Shown here: one piece after another, positions 28,407 to 38,091 of the stretch
Position numbering within the stretch: the first letter of the stretch is position 1
Layout of the letters: every line of letters begins with the position of its first letter
Origin: Paracoccaceae bacterium
GTDB lineage: Bacteria > Pseudomonadota > Alphaproteobacteria > Rhodobacterales > Rhodobacteraceae
Direction: 5' to 3'
Assembly: GCA_030148225.1 (NCBI GenBank)
Contig: JASBTX010000018.1
Coordinates: 1-64,000, forward strand
DNA length: 64,000 bases
Notes under the pieces: model-generated
The model's database searches: none
What the model saw: the letters and a program-made list of their open reading frames with translations, nothing else
What the model was told of the DNA's origin: nothing
Program-made: the position numbers and the translations under genes

Positions 28407-30686
28407 CTAATTCCATTCCTGCCATTTGTTGCCCGAATTCAACAATCCGAGGTCAAGCAATTGTTGTGTTGATTCATAGGCAACGGAATATTCAGATATC
28501 AGGCTCGGGGCGGTCTGCGTCTCCATTCCCGATGATAACGCACGATAAAAGCGTGCGCCCATGAAATGCTCGCTCCGTTCAATTGCTTCCTGAACACGTC
28601 CCGACATGTCGCCGACAAATTTGTAGTGCAACAGCGCCGTCGTGGTTTCGTCGACAACGGCGTGAGAATGGAAATGGTTGTTCAGCACATACACCAGATC
28701 GGGCCGCATCCTGACCAAAGGCGCCTTGGTCAGCAGAATGTTCTGATCGGCCATCCGGCAGCGGATGCCGCCGCTGACGAACTGAAACGGCGGCATTTCG
28801 AACGGGATGAAGGTATAGTCCCGGTCGATATATGTGCTGGCACCGAATTTGTTGTCGGTCGGCTGTGACAGGCGCTCGGGATAGATATCCAGCATGTAGG
28901 ACATCACGGATTCGCTGCCATTCTTGTCCAGATAGGCCAGAAAATCAGATAGCTTGCGCCCTTCATCCATATGGGGAAAGACAAAAAGCTCGTCCATATC
29001 GACGTGAAAGCACCAGTGCCCGACGCCGAAACGCTGCATCAGCTCATTGGTCCAGTAGATGCCGAAATGCGCCTCGGCGAAACTGTTTTGATTGAGAAAC
29101 AACGAAACATCGGGCTGCGCTTCGAGATATTCGAATGTCCCGTCATCCGAGCCGTTATCGGTGATAAAAAAGTGATCAACGCCCAATGCCCGATAACTGT
29201 CGAGCAGCCACTCCGCATACTCGATGCCGTTGAAGATGGTCAGAAAGAGCAAAACCGCCCCCGGTGTTTCGCGGTAGCGGAGCCTGACCTCAAGGGGACG
29301 CGTCGATTTGGCGTTGAGACCCAGCATGGCCGAGGACACGAGATGAGACCGCCAGATGGCGCGTGCGCGCGGCTGGTCACCGTCGAGCTGGGCAAAATAG
29401 GCGTCACACGGAGCAAGATCATTGAGTGATTTCAATCCCTTGGGGAGGGATGCAAGCGTGCTCCGCGCATCGTCGACATCCCCCGCTGCCAGCTGCATAC
29501 GGATGTTCAGCATCCAGTATGGCGGGACCATACCCTGCGTCTTTGCCTTGGGTGCGATGATTTTCAGACATTCGACAAAGCGCTCTTGCGAGGGGCGGTT
29601 GTGAAAACGATTGCCCGCGTAAATCATCTCGGGTCCGCCGTGATCGATACCGGCTTCCAGACATTCCCTGAATCTGACTTCGATGTCATCTTCTTGCTGG
29701 TTGAACGCCGCGATGTTTAACAGCGAACTCCGGTAATACCAGTCGCCAAGGGCGCGCATACCGGGCAGCATATTCTGGGCTTCCTCGATTTCGGATGTTG
29801 CGATCAGCCACAAGAGGCGGGTGTAGTAAACCTGTCCTTTTGTCGGGTGTTTGATCCAGGCTGCCTCAACCAGTTTTTCAACGCTCTTGGTCTGACTGCC
29901 CTGAAAGATCAGGCCGATCAAAAAACCGAATAGCTGAGGATTGTCACTGCCGTATTCAAGGCCCGCCTCGATCTCCTGAATGCATTCAAGTCCCCGCCCC
30001 GCCAAAAGGGCGATATGCGCGCGCAGCTGATGTGCGACCTCAGGTGTCGATGTGAAGGCGGATTTCACCTCGTCCAAGGCATCCAACGCACCGCGCCGTC
30101 CCTCTATTGACAGGATCAGTTTCACATATTGCTGCGCGATATCAATGTTATTGCCGTGTAAGCTCATCCAATGTTCGCAACAGTTCCGGGCGCGGTCATA
30201 GGCCCTTGCCATATGCAGCTTTTCAACCAGACCGGCGGCTGTTTTGGTTACATCCTCCCGGTCCGTGCCTTCGTGCCGCGCAAAAATCTCCAGTGCGTTA
30301 TCAAAATGCTGCCCGGCGGCCAGCACCTGAACATGCAGGAGGTCATGATCGATCTCGGGCATTGCCCGGCGCCTGAGGCTGCTGAACCATGCCGCCGCTT
30401 CGTCCCCACGCCCCAGCGCAGAGAGTTGTATGATATGCTCGATCAACAGTTTCTGCTGCAATCCGCACTCCAGAAGTGCACCTCGGGTTTTCAGCACCCA
30501 TCTGTCATCCTGAACGCTGCGCGCGCGCCGCAGCAACTCCTCCAGTACGGCGCGATCGGGTTCGGCATCGATCATCTCGTTCAGTTCCGCAGCCCGGACA
30601 CCCAACGCGCCGACTGGGCCCTGCCGTTCCGCGAGGATCTGGCTGAGTTCGCTTTCGCCCGATCTGAGCAGCCTGAGAAAATTCAT
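28407..30686 (-). CDS. TPR-like repeats plus GT2/GT92-type glycosyltransferase
   Basis: 'LLFLTIFNGIEYAEWLLDSYRALGVDHFFITDNGSDDGTFEYL...WCFHVDMDELFVFP'. Confidence 0.85.
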   Translation of the reverse strand: MNFLRLLRSGESELSQILAERQGPVGALGVRAAELNEMIDAEPDRAVLEELLRRARSVQDDRWVLKTRGALLECGLQQKLLIEHIIQLSALGRGDEAAAWFSSLRRRAMPEIDHDLLHVQVLAAGQHFDNALEIFARHEGTDREDVTKTAAGLVEKLHMARAYDRARNCCEHWMSLHGNNIDIAQQYVKLILSIEGRRGALDALDEVKSAFTSTPEVAHQLRAHIALLAGRGLECIQEIEAGLEYGSDNPQLFGFLIGLIFQGSQTKSVEKLVEAAWIKHPTKGQVYYTRLLWLIATSEIEEAQNMLPGMRALGDWYYRSSLLNIAAFNQQEDDIEVRFRECLEAGIDHGGPEMIYAGNRFHNRPSQERFVECLKIIAPKAKTQGMVPPYWMLNIRMQLAAGDVDDARSTLASLPKGLKSLNDLAPCDAYFAQLDGDQPRARAIWRSHLVSSAMLGLNAKSTRPLEVRLRYRETPGAVLLFLTIFNGIEYAEWLLDSYRALGVDHFFITDNGSDDGTFEYLEAQPDVSLFLNQNSFAEAHFGIYWTNELMQRFGVGHWCFHVDMDELFVFPHMDEGRKLSDFLAYLDKNGSESVMSYMLDIYPERLSQPTDNKFGASTYIDRDYTFIPFEMPPFQFVSGGIRCRMADQNILLTKAPLVRMRPDLVYVLNNHFHSHAVVDETTTALLHYKFVGDMSGRVQEAIERSEHFMGARFYRALSSGMETQTAPSLISEYSVAYESTQQLLDLGLLNSGNKWQEWN

Positions 30687-32587
30687 GCCATTTCCACTTG
30701 TTCCACGCTGCGCGCGGGCAGGTTCAGCAAACCGGCCACCGTATCGGGGCCGCGCGTGTCACCTGCGGTTTCAATGCGGTGTCTGAGCTGACCCATGAAA
30801 CAGGAATTGGAGGGCGGTTTCAGAAAGTCCACGCCCATCAGACGCCATGTTTCCGTGTAGGCATGGATATTCATCGCATCCCTGAACCTGGCTTGATCGA
30901 AATCCGGGGTATCGGTGTCAAAAAACGATGCGGTTTCGCACCACGATACCGGGTTCAGAAAACCGGTATTCATCACATCAAAGCCTGACAAGCCCGCCTT
31001 GCCAATCACCTCCGCCAGCAGATGCGGACCTACCCGGCCAAAAACGACCTCGTCCCGTGCGATCAGGCTTTGCGTGCGGTCGAGGCATGTTTTGATGATC
31101 GGGTTTTCGGGCTCTGCCGCTATCATGGCACCGTTCAAACCCGGAAATCCCGCTGTGGTCTCTTCGCTGGCAACAAAGTGGCGGCCCTCGGGTTCGAAGG
31201 CCCGCAGGTTGATCACATCCGTATCAGACCAAAGCCCGCCCCGCAGATGGATGAGGGCGTATCGAAACAGATCCGAAAAAGCCCCCAGCGAGCCACGATG
31301 CGCGCCCGATTTCTGACTTTCGGCAAAAAGATATCGCTCGGGCAGGATGCTCGACGCCGCCCTCAGTTCGACACCTTCGGGAAGGTTATCCGGCGGTTCA
31401 TAGACATAGAGATGATAGCGCCAGCCGTTGAGAAGGAATGAGCGCATCGAAAGTTGCTCGATCCACCTTAGGGACTTGCCGTGCCAGAACGCCTGAACCA
31501 GCGGGCGGCCCGTGCGCGGCGGCTCAAGGATTGAGGGGGCTTCGTCAAAACCGTGCCCGGTTTCCGTGCGCAGTTTCAACTCGACACCCAGCGCGGCAGC
31601 GCGTGAGCGCAGATACCATGGCACGGCGGGCGACAGGTTCAGAAACGGCAGCCGCGCGCCGGACCGGTCACCCAGCCTGAGTTCAGCGGCCTCGGCAACG
31701 ATCAGGGCCTCCGCCCCCAGTTCGGGATGCAAGACCAACGCCGCGATTGTTTCCTGCGCCTTTTCATTCTCACCTTTGGCCAGCGCGATTCGCGCATCAA
31801 AGAGTTGCTGGTCGGCCTCGGCCTCACCCCCCATCTTTTTTCTCAGCAGATCGACCGCCGGACGCGCGGTTTCCAGTTGAGAGCATGTCATGGGACGGGT
31901 CGTGATCAGGCGCAGCACCTCACGCCTGTCATCTGTGTCGTCAAGATTAGCGATATTAGCCGCTATGGATTGCCATGGATGTTGGACAACGATCCCGGCA
32001 AATATCGCGTAGGCAGGGGCACGATCTGCGCGCCCGATCCGGGTCAGAGCCTCTCGGAACCATGTGACGGGATCATCATACCCCAGTGCGATGATGGATT
32101 GCACAAGGCTTTGCGTGAACCAGAGATTGCCGCGATATGCGTCGAGTGAGCGAAGCTGCAACTCCCAGAATGCCAGCGCCTGTTCATGCAGACCTGCATT
32201 GTATAGCAGTTCGATAATCATCTCGGTCTGCCATATCTTGCGTGATGACAGGAGCGGATTGTAACGACCGGTCAGGAGGCCCGCCATGATGATGGGTGGC
32301 GTGTCGTCAAAACCTTTTTGTGTCAGGTAGCTGCTCAGATCCAGTCGATTGCCCAGAAAGTCGAGCCGCATCAGAAACCGATGCGCCGCCGCCTTGGAGC
32401 TGTCTTCCGGATCACGATAGAACTGTTTGGTGATTGCGGTCTGCCAAACCGTGGACAACAGCCCCTGTTCAACATCGCTGCGCTTGCCGAAGGGATCGAT
32501 TTGCGCAAGCGAGGCAATGGCGCTTGGATAGTCGTTTCCGTCCAGTGCCCTGGCTGCGTGACGCAGACCTTCCTTGACATCTATCAT
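30683..32587 (-). CDS. Glycosyltransferase with DXD motif (GT32/alpha-1,4-GalNAc-transferase-like)
   Basis: 'LGAFSDLFRYALIHLRGGLWSDTDVINLRAF', canonical DXD-containing sugar-binding region; ATGA overlap with the downstream GT. Confidence 0.85.
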   Translation of the reverse strand: MIDVKEGLRHAARALDGNDYPSAIASLAQIDPFGKRSDVEQGLLSTVWQTAITKQFYRDPEDSSKAAAHRFLMRLDFLGNRLDLSSYLTQKGFDDTPPIIMAGLLTGRYNPLLSSRKIWQTEMIIELLYNAGLHEQALAFWELQLRSLDAYRGNLWFTQSLVQSIIALGYDDPVTWFREALTRIGRADRAPAYAIFAGIVVQHPWQSIAANIANLDDTDDRREVLRLITTRPMTCSQLETARPAVDLLRKKMGGEAEADQQLFDARIALAKGENEKAQETIAALVLHPELGAEALIVAEAAELRLGDRSGARLPFLNLSPAVPWYLRSRAAALGVELKLRTETGHGFDEAPSILEPPRTGRPLVQAFWHGKSLRWIEQLSMRSFLLNGWRYHLYVYEPPDNLPEGVELRAASSILPERYLFAESQKSGAHRGSLGAFSDLFRYALIHLRGGLWSDTDVINLRAFEPEGRHFVASEETTAGFPGLNGAMIAAEPENPIIKTCLDRTQSLIARDEVVFGRVGPHLLAEVIGKAGLSGFDVMNTGFLNPVSWCETASFFDTDTPDFDQARFRDAMNIHAYTETWRLMGVDFLKPPSNSCFMGQLRHRIETAGDTRGPDTVAGLLNLPARSVEQVEMA

Positions 32588-32759
32588 GACTTTCCGTTCC
32601 CGCGCCTTCGGTCAGCCACCGATACCATCCGGCAGCCGCGTCAGAAATGGACGGTTTGCACCGTGATGTCCACATCGACAACGATATCAAATTCTGACGT
32701 TGCATCGGGCAAGGCGGAATGTCACTAACCGGCTGAATTTCCGGCAGGATGATGGTCAT

Positions 32760-34310
32760 ATGAACCGAGTGCGAGACACATTCAAAGCAATCGCTGTAGC
32801 GACAGGCGCTTTGCTCTGGTGGGCGGCGCAGAGCGCATTCGCGGCAGAAGATACGGATTTCATGCGCAAAACGCTCATTGTCGAGGGGCTGGCCACACCC
32901 ACATCGCTGCAATTCGGGCCGGACGGATACCTCTACATCGCGCAGATGGATGGACGTCTTCTCAGGCTTTTGCCGGTGCGCGACAGGCGCGGAAATTATG
33001 GTGTTCTGGAGCGTGAGGTCATCGACCTGGTCGCCCGCATTCCCAACCACGATGATGACGGCCAACGGTCAGATGTTTCGGGGCGGCTTGTTACCGGCAT
33101 TCTGGTCGCCGGGACCCGGGAAAACCCGGTGATCTATGTCTCATCCTCGGATCCGCGCATCGGAGCTGGGCCTGAACTGGGTGATATCGGCCTTGATACC
33201 AATTCAGGAATGGTTTCGCGGCTGCGCCCTGTGCCGGGAAGTGATGCGTGGGACAAGGTTGATCTGGTGCGCGGTCTTCCCCGTTCCGAACACAATCACA
33301 GTGTCAATGGGATGGCGCTCAGCGATGATGGCAACACGCTCTATTTGGCCGTTGGCGGCAACACCAATGCCGGGCGGGCATCGGCAGAGTTTGCGTTTCT
33401 GAACGAATATGCGTTAAGCGCGGCGGTACTGGCTATCGATCTGGCGGCGCTGGATAACATGCCGGTATTGGGTGCCGGCCCGCACAAATACGTGCTGGAC
33501 CTGCCGACGTTGAACGATCCCACCCGGCCTGACGCGTCGCAAGGCATTGATGTCGGCGATCCGTTCGGCGGCAATGACGGTTTGAATCAGGCCAGGCTGA
33601 CCCCGGGTGGCCCTGTCACCATCTACGCCTCCGGGTTTCGCAATCCCTATGATCTGCTGATAACTGAATCGGGCCTGATGCTGACGATCGACAATGGCGG
33701 CGATCCGAATTGGGGCGGGCCTGTCGTCACGGACGATGCGGGGGCCTGCCGCGCGGATTTGGCGCAAGGTCCCGCCCGGGACACGCTGAATGAGGACGGG
33801 CTGCATGTTGTGACGGCGGGCTACTATGCGGGCCATCCGAACCCGATCAGGGGCAATCCTACGGGGGCCGGGCTGTTGCTGGGTGAGAAGGGTGAAACCT
33901 TTCTTGCCCCCGGATCAGGCACTCTGCCAGAGGACTGGCCGCCCGTGCCACCTGAACTGGCCGATCTGCGCCAGTGTCGCTATCTTGAACCCGGACGAGA
34001 GGACGCCGCGCTTGCCACGTGGGGCGGGTCGACCAACGGGCTGACCGAATATACCGCGGGCAACCTGTCCGGCAAATACCGCGGGCAGATACTGTCGGCG
34101 AATTTGCTGGGCGACATCGTCTCGTTTACTTTGGATCAGGGTGGGGGTGAGGTGGTGATGGGCCGCTCGGGTTACTTTGCAAGCGAGGTCGCCATTGCTC
34201 CGCTGGATATTGTCGCCCAGCCGGATAACGGCCCGTTTCCGGGCACTGTCTGGGTGGCGGCGATAGGTGACGCCTCGATCACTGTGTTCGAGCCCAAAGA
34301 CTATGAGTAA
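32760..34310 (+). CDS. Secreted PQQ-dependent sugar dehydrogenase-like (GSDH beta-propeller) protein
   Basis: Signal peptide, 'LATPTSLQFGPDGYLYIAQMDGRLLRL', 'VNGMALSDDGNTLYLAVGGNTNAG', 'YASGFRNPYDLLITESGLMLTIDNG'. Confidence 0.8.
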   Translation: MNRVRDTFKAIAVATGALLWWAAQSAFAAEDTDFMRKTLIVEGLATPTSLQFGPDGYLYIAQMDGRLLRLLPVRDRRGNYGVLEREVIDLVARIPNHDDDGQRSDVSGRLVTGILVAGTRENPVIYVSSSDPRIGAGPELGDIGLDTNSGMVSRLRPVPGSDAWDKVDLVRGLPRSEHNHSVNGMALSDDGNTLYLAVGGNTNAGRASAEFAFLNEYALSAAVLAIDLAALDNMPVLGAGPHKYVLDLPTLNDPTRPDASQGIDVGDPFGGNDGLNQARLTPGGPVTIYASGFRNPYDLLITESGLMLTIDNGGDPNWGGPVVTDDAGACRADLAQGPARDTLNEDGLHVVTAGYYAGHPNPIRGNPTGAGLLLGEKGETFLAPGSGTLPEDWPPVPPELADLRQCRYLEPGREDAALATWGGSTNGLTEYTAGNLSGKYRGQILSANLLGDIVSFTLDQGGGEVVMGRSGYFASEVAIAPLDIVAQPDNGPFPGTVWVAAIGDASITVFEPKDYE

Positions 34311-34337
34311 GGTGCGGGCGGAAAACCCACCCGCGCC
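34311..34337. terminator. Possible bidirectional hairpin between convergent genes
   Basis: GGTGCGGGCGG-AAAA-CCCACCCGCGCC imperfect stem-loop directly after the stop; no clear U tract. Confidence 0.4.
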
Positions 34338-35033
34338 TCAGGTGCGGGCCTGCTCAAATGCCTGCCACGCGGCCTCGAACCGGGCATAGTCGAAATCGGG
34401 GTCGCGGGCAGCCTCCAGCACGATATTCTCGGTGGCCTGCAGCTTGGCGATGGCGCTTTCCAGTTCGGCGGCATAGCCGTCGGGGATGATCAGCGCGCCG
34501 TGCCGGTCGGCATGGATCAGGTCGCCGTCGCAAATGCTTAGCCCGAATATCGTCACGTCGCCCGCGATTTCGCGCACATGCACAAAGCCGTGGCTGGGCC
34601 CGACCGATCGGGCGATGACCGGAAAACCTTCGGGCAGATCGCCCAGATCCCGCATGACGCCATTGGTCAGCGCCCCCGAAAGGCCAAAGCCCTTGTGCAC
34701 GGATGTGTTGATCTCCCCCCAGAACGCGCCCACCGCACCGTCGCCATCCATATCCTCGACCACGGCGATGGCCGGTCTGGGGCCGTCGGCCATGTGCCGG
34801 TAATAGGCCATGCGGCGTGCGCGGATCATTTCGGCGGGCTCATCGGGCGGGGCAAGGGCGGCGATGCGCGCGGTTTTGGCGTGACCGACCAGTGCCGGCG
34901 CGGTCGGGTCACTGGACAGTACCGTACCACGGGTAAACCGGTCAAAACCGCGTTTACCCTCGATGACTTCGATGGCGTTGCAGACGGTGGGGGTGTCGAC
35001 CGATCTGAGCAGAGAGAGGAGGGCAGGTGTCAT
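34338..35033 (-). CDS. RraA-like protein (HMG/CHA aldolase / demethylmenaquinone methyltransferase-like family)
   Basis: 'GHAKTARIAALAPPDEP', 'GAFWGEINTSVHKGFGLSGALTNGVMRDLGDLPEGFPVIARSVGPSHGFVHV', RraA fold. Start overlaps the upstream stop (ATGA). Confidence 0.85.
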   Translation of the reverse strand: MTPALLSLLRSVDTPTVCNAIEVIEGKRGFDRFTRGTVLSSDPTAPALVGHAKTARIAALAPPDEPAEMIRARRMAYYRHMADGPRPAIAVVEDMDGDGAVGAFWGEINTSVHKGFGLSGALTNGVMRDLGDLPEGFPVIARSVGPSHGFVHVREIAGDVTIFGLSICDGDLIHADRHGALIIPDGYAAELESAIAKLQATENIVLEAARDPDFDYARFEAAWQAFEQART

Positions 35034-36151
35034 ACCCGCGCTGCCCCCTCGGTAAGCGCGCCAAGCTTGGCATAGGCGATATCGGGATCGACCGCGCCGA
35101 AACCGGCGAATGTGCCAAAGCCGCAATCGCTGCCCGCGATGACGCGTTCGCGCCCGACAATATCGACAAAGCGCGCGATCCGCTCGGCCACGAGATCGGG
35201 ATGCTCGACAAAATTCGTCGTCGTGTCGACAACCCCGGGCACCAGCACCTTGTCATCTGGAATATCGGCCTTGCGGTCGCGGAACACCGTCCATTCATGT
35301 CCGTGACGCGGGTTCGAGGTCTCGAACAGGACATAGCGCGCATGGGTCGACATCAGCGTGTCGAACATCTTGGCCATCGGGATGTCACAGACATGCGGGC
35401 CCTCGTAATTGCCCCAGCAGATATGCACGCGCACTTTCTCGGCGGGTATCCCTTCCAGCGCGTGGTTCAGCGCCGCGACATGCGCATTGGCGATGGCGAT
35501 AAACTCGTCATCAGAGAGATCATTAAACAGCATGTGCCGCGACAGCGCCAGATCGGGGCAGTCCAGCTGCAGATCAAGCCCCGCGTCAACGATGGTGCGG
35601 TATTCCTCGCGCATGACATCGGCCAGCGCCGCCAGATAGGCCTCGCGCGAGGGGTAGTGGTCGTTTTGCAGGAAGAGCGAGATCACGCCGGGCGAGGCGG
35701 CATTCATGAAGCCGCGCGCGACACCCGCATCGGCCATGGCCGATTTCAGGTTGGCGATGTCTTTCTCCAGCTCGCCATTATTCTTGCTGCGAATCTCACC
35801 CACGCACATGGGCCTTGCATATTTCGGCGTGCCGCCATCATCGGCAAGCCGCGCCAGAAAGCTTGGGAATTGCTTCAGATCGGCGGGCGCGTTACGCGGG
35901 CTGTCGCCGTCAAAGCCGGTATAGCGGTCTTTGACATAGGTGGCATATGAAATCTTAGAGGTTTCACCATCCGACACGATGTCGACGCCGGCAGATTTCT
36001 GCCGCGCCACCGTGTCCGCGACCGCACGGGTCATGCAGGCATCAAACGCCGCCTGATCAAAGGGTTTTTCATGCTCGCGCGCAAAGATGAAATCCACCAC
36101 CTCCTGCGTGCGGGGCAGGCTGCCGACATGGGTTGTATTGATCCGGGTCAT
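35030..36151 (-). CDS. MetE C-terminal-domain-like protein (cobalamin-independent methionine synthase / epoxyalkane:CoM transferase-like family)
   Basis: 'THVGSLPRTQEVVDFI', zinc ligand pattern 'VHICWGNYEGPH' (HXC) plus 'IAGSDCGFGTFAGFG'. Confidence 0.85.
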   Translation of the reverse strand: MTRINTTHVGSLPRTQEVVDFIFAREHEKPFDQAAFDACMTRAVADTVARQKSAGVDIVSDGETSKISYATYVKDRYTGFDGDSPRNAPADLKQFPSFLARLADDGGTPKYARPMCVGEIRSKNNGELEKDIANLKSAMADAGVARGFMNAASPGVISLFLQNDHYPSREAYLAALADVMREEYRTIVDAGLDLQLDCPDLALSRHMLFNDLSDDEFIAIANAHVAALNHALEGIPAEKVRVHICWGNYEGPHVCDIPMAKMFDTLMSTHARYVLFETSNPRHGHEWTVFRDRKADIPDDKVLVPGVVDTTTNFVEHPDLVAERIARFVDIVGRERVIAGSDCGFGTFAGFGAVDPDIAYAKLGALTEGAARV

Positions 36152-37113
36152 GAATGTCCTCCTGTAAATCCCTGCGTCAGGCCTGCAGCGTCGTCATTGC
36201 CGCGTATCCGGTAAATCGCGGCCTCTCCGGTCATCGCAGGGGTCAGGCTGCGCGACATGCCGGGTGGAACCAGAACGGTATCGCCGGGGGCGATGGTGGT
36301 ATCGCCGTCATCGGTGCTCAGATTCCAGTGCCCGGTCATTCCCATCAGAACTTCATGCCTGTCAAAGGTATAAGGGTCATCCTTAATGGAATTTCTCGAC
36401 AGGAAATGAATGTCGAAACCGGGCTTGTCCTGCAAGATCGCCCCATCGCCGACGATATGTGCAGGGCCGTCTGCCGACATGGCCATCATGTCCCAGTACC
36501 GCGCCACATAGCCGGGAATGACATCGCGCGCGGAGGGTTCGGGAAAGGCGGCCAGCGCCGCATCATCCAAAAGCGGCATCGGCCTGACCCCGTCGGGCAA
36601 CGCCTCGCCCTTTTTCGTGTCGAAAAGCTTGCCCGTTTCTGAGAGGACCAGCCCGTGATCGGCGGCGTCCTCGATCACCTGCGGTGCCCAGACGACACCG
36701 CCACCGGCATCGTCGCCACCCAGTATCGCCATGATCATCCCGTAATCGGTGCCGATATTTTCAAACCCCCGGAATATGCCGGTAGGAATGTTGAAAATAT
36801 CGCCCGGTTCCAGCACGACCTCGCCCGCGGTCCCCCAGCGCCCCCAGAAAAAGCGCCAGCGCCCGGAAAGAACGAAAAACACCTCGGCCGTGCGGTGGGA
36901 ATGCAGGCTGTTGCGGCATTTGGGCGGCTGTCCGGCGGCACCGATATTGAAGCCGGGGGTCTCGGCGATATGCACGTGCTGATCGGGGCTTTCCGATACC
37001 CCGCCACCGATGATGGTAAAGTTTTCCTTTTGATCGCTTCCCGGCGTGTGGGCGTCGATAAACGCGGTTTTGCAGGGGACGAGTTCGCCATAGCGAACGA
37101 TCTGAACACTCAT
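36148..37113 (-). CDS. Bicupin protein
   Basis: 'PPKCRNSLHSHRTAEVFFVLSGRWRFFWG...GDIFNIPTGIFRGFENIG' and second cupin-like 'FDRHEVLMGMTGHWNLSTDDGDTTIAPGDTVLVPPGM'. Confidence 0.85.
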   Translation of the reverse strand: MSVQIVRYGELVPCKTAFIDAHTPGSDQKENFTIIGGGVSESPDQHVHIAETPGFNIGAAGQPPKCRNSLHSHRTAEVFFVLSGRWRFFWGRWGTAGEVVLEPGDIFNIPTGIFRGFENIGTDYGMIMAILGGDDAGGGVVWAPQVIEDAADHGLVLSETGKLFDTKKGEALPDGVRPMPLLDDAALAAFPEPSARDVIPGYVARYWDMMAMSADGPAHIVGDGAILQDKPGFDIHFLSRNSIKDDPYTFDRHEVLMGMTGHWNLSTDDGDTTIAPGDTVLVPPGMSRSLTPAMTGEAAIYRIRGNDDAAGLTQGFTGGHS

Positions 37114-37122
37114 TTGTGCCTC

Positions 37123-38091
37123 TTACATGTTGGCCAGCAGGATCTGTTTCCAGACGGCGGTTTCATCGAAAAGCGTGTATTCACGGCGCAGGCCCCAGGG
37201 GCCGAACTCGGCATGGGTGGCCCCCATCACATGCACCTCGGCCCCCGTGGGCGCGCCAAAGCTGCCCCAGCCTTCGTGTTTGCCCGTCAGGCCCCAGCGT
37301 ATCGCGGCGCGGGGGGGCATCATCGGGTCCTCGCGCCCGATCTGGTGATCGATCGTGAAACGGGCATTGGGAAAGCTTGCGCGCAGGCCCATCCAGAACT
37401 CATCGGCATCGCCATGGCTCAGCCCCGACATTCCGCCGGGATATTCCAGCGCGCAGGCCCTGTCATAGGCCTCGGGGATCACGGCCATATCCGCGCCCAT
37501 GATCCGGTTCAGGATATCGGCCAGCCGCACGCCCCATTCATTATCATTGCCCCGCCCGGTATAGGGTCCGGCGATATCGGTGTCGGGGCTGAAAGGGCGG
37601 GCGCATTTTTCCGGGCCGCCCTCGGTCTCGATCTGATCGGCGGCATAGTCGCGCGGTTCCCATCCCAGCTGGCGCACGATGGCGCCCTGATCACGGATCA
37701 GCCATTCGTCGTTGATCTGGTTGGCGATGGCATGACAATCGGCGATGATCCGGTATTGCAGCGGCGTTCCGCTCGCCTCTCCATAGACACCGCTGCCGGC
37801 ATGGGTGGCCGTGGAATGCAGACGGTGCGAACTCAACATGCCGTCTTCGGGGCTGCCCGACCAGATCACATCCTCACCGTAAAGGGTGCGGTCGGGAAAC
37901 TCGGCCAGTGTCGCCATGGTGGCGGCGATCACCCCCTGATTGCCCACCACAACCGATGCCGGAGAGCGCACGACGATATCGCTGGCATAATAATCATGCA
38001 GGCTGGCGATGCGCCGGTCTTCCCAGATTTCCTTGGTAATTCCGATGATATAGTCGGGGAAATCCCTGAATTTGGGGTCAAAACCCTTCAT
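37123..38091 (-). CDS. SnoaL/NTF2-like protein (two domains)
   Basis: 'WEDRRIASLHDYYASDIVVRSPASVVVGNQGVIAATMATLAEFPDRTLYGEDVIW...', SnoaL-like polyketide cyclase pattern, repeated in the C-terminal half. Start coupled to the LacI stop (ATGA). Confidence 0.75.
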   Translation of the reverse strand: MKGFDPKFRDFPDYIIGITKEIWEDRRIASLHDYYASDIVVRSPASVVVGNQGVIAATMATLAEFPDRTLYGEDVIWSGSPEDGMLSSHRLHSTATHAGSGVYGEASGTPLQYRIIADCHAIANQINDEWLIRDQGAIVRQLGWEPRDYAADQIETEGGPEKCARPFSPDTDIAGPYTGRGNDNEWGVRLADILNRIMGADMAVIPEAYDRACALEYPGGMSGLSHGDADEFWMGLRASFPNARFTIDHQIGREDPMMPPRAAIRWGLTGKHEGWGSFGAPTGAEVHVMGATHAEFGPWGLRREYTLFDETAVWKQILLANM

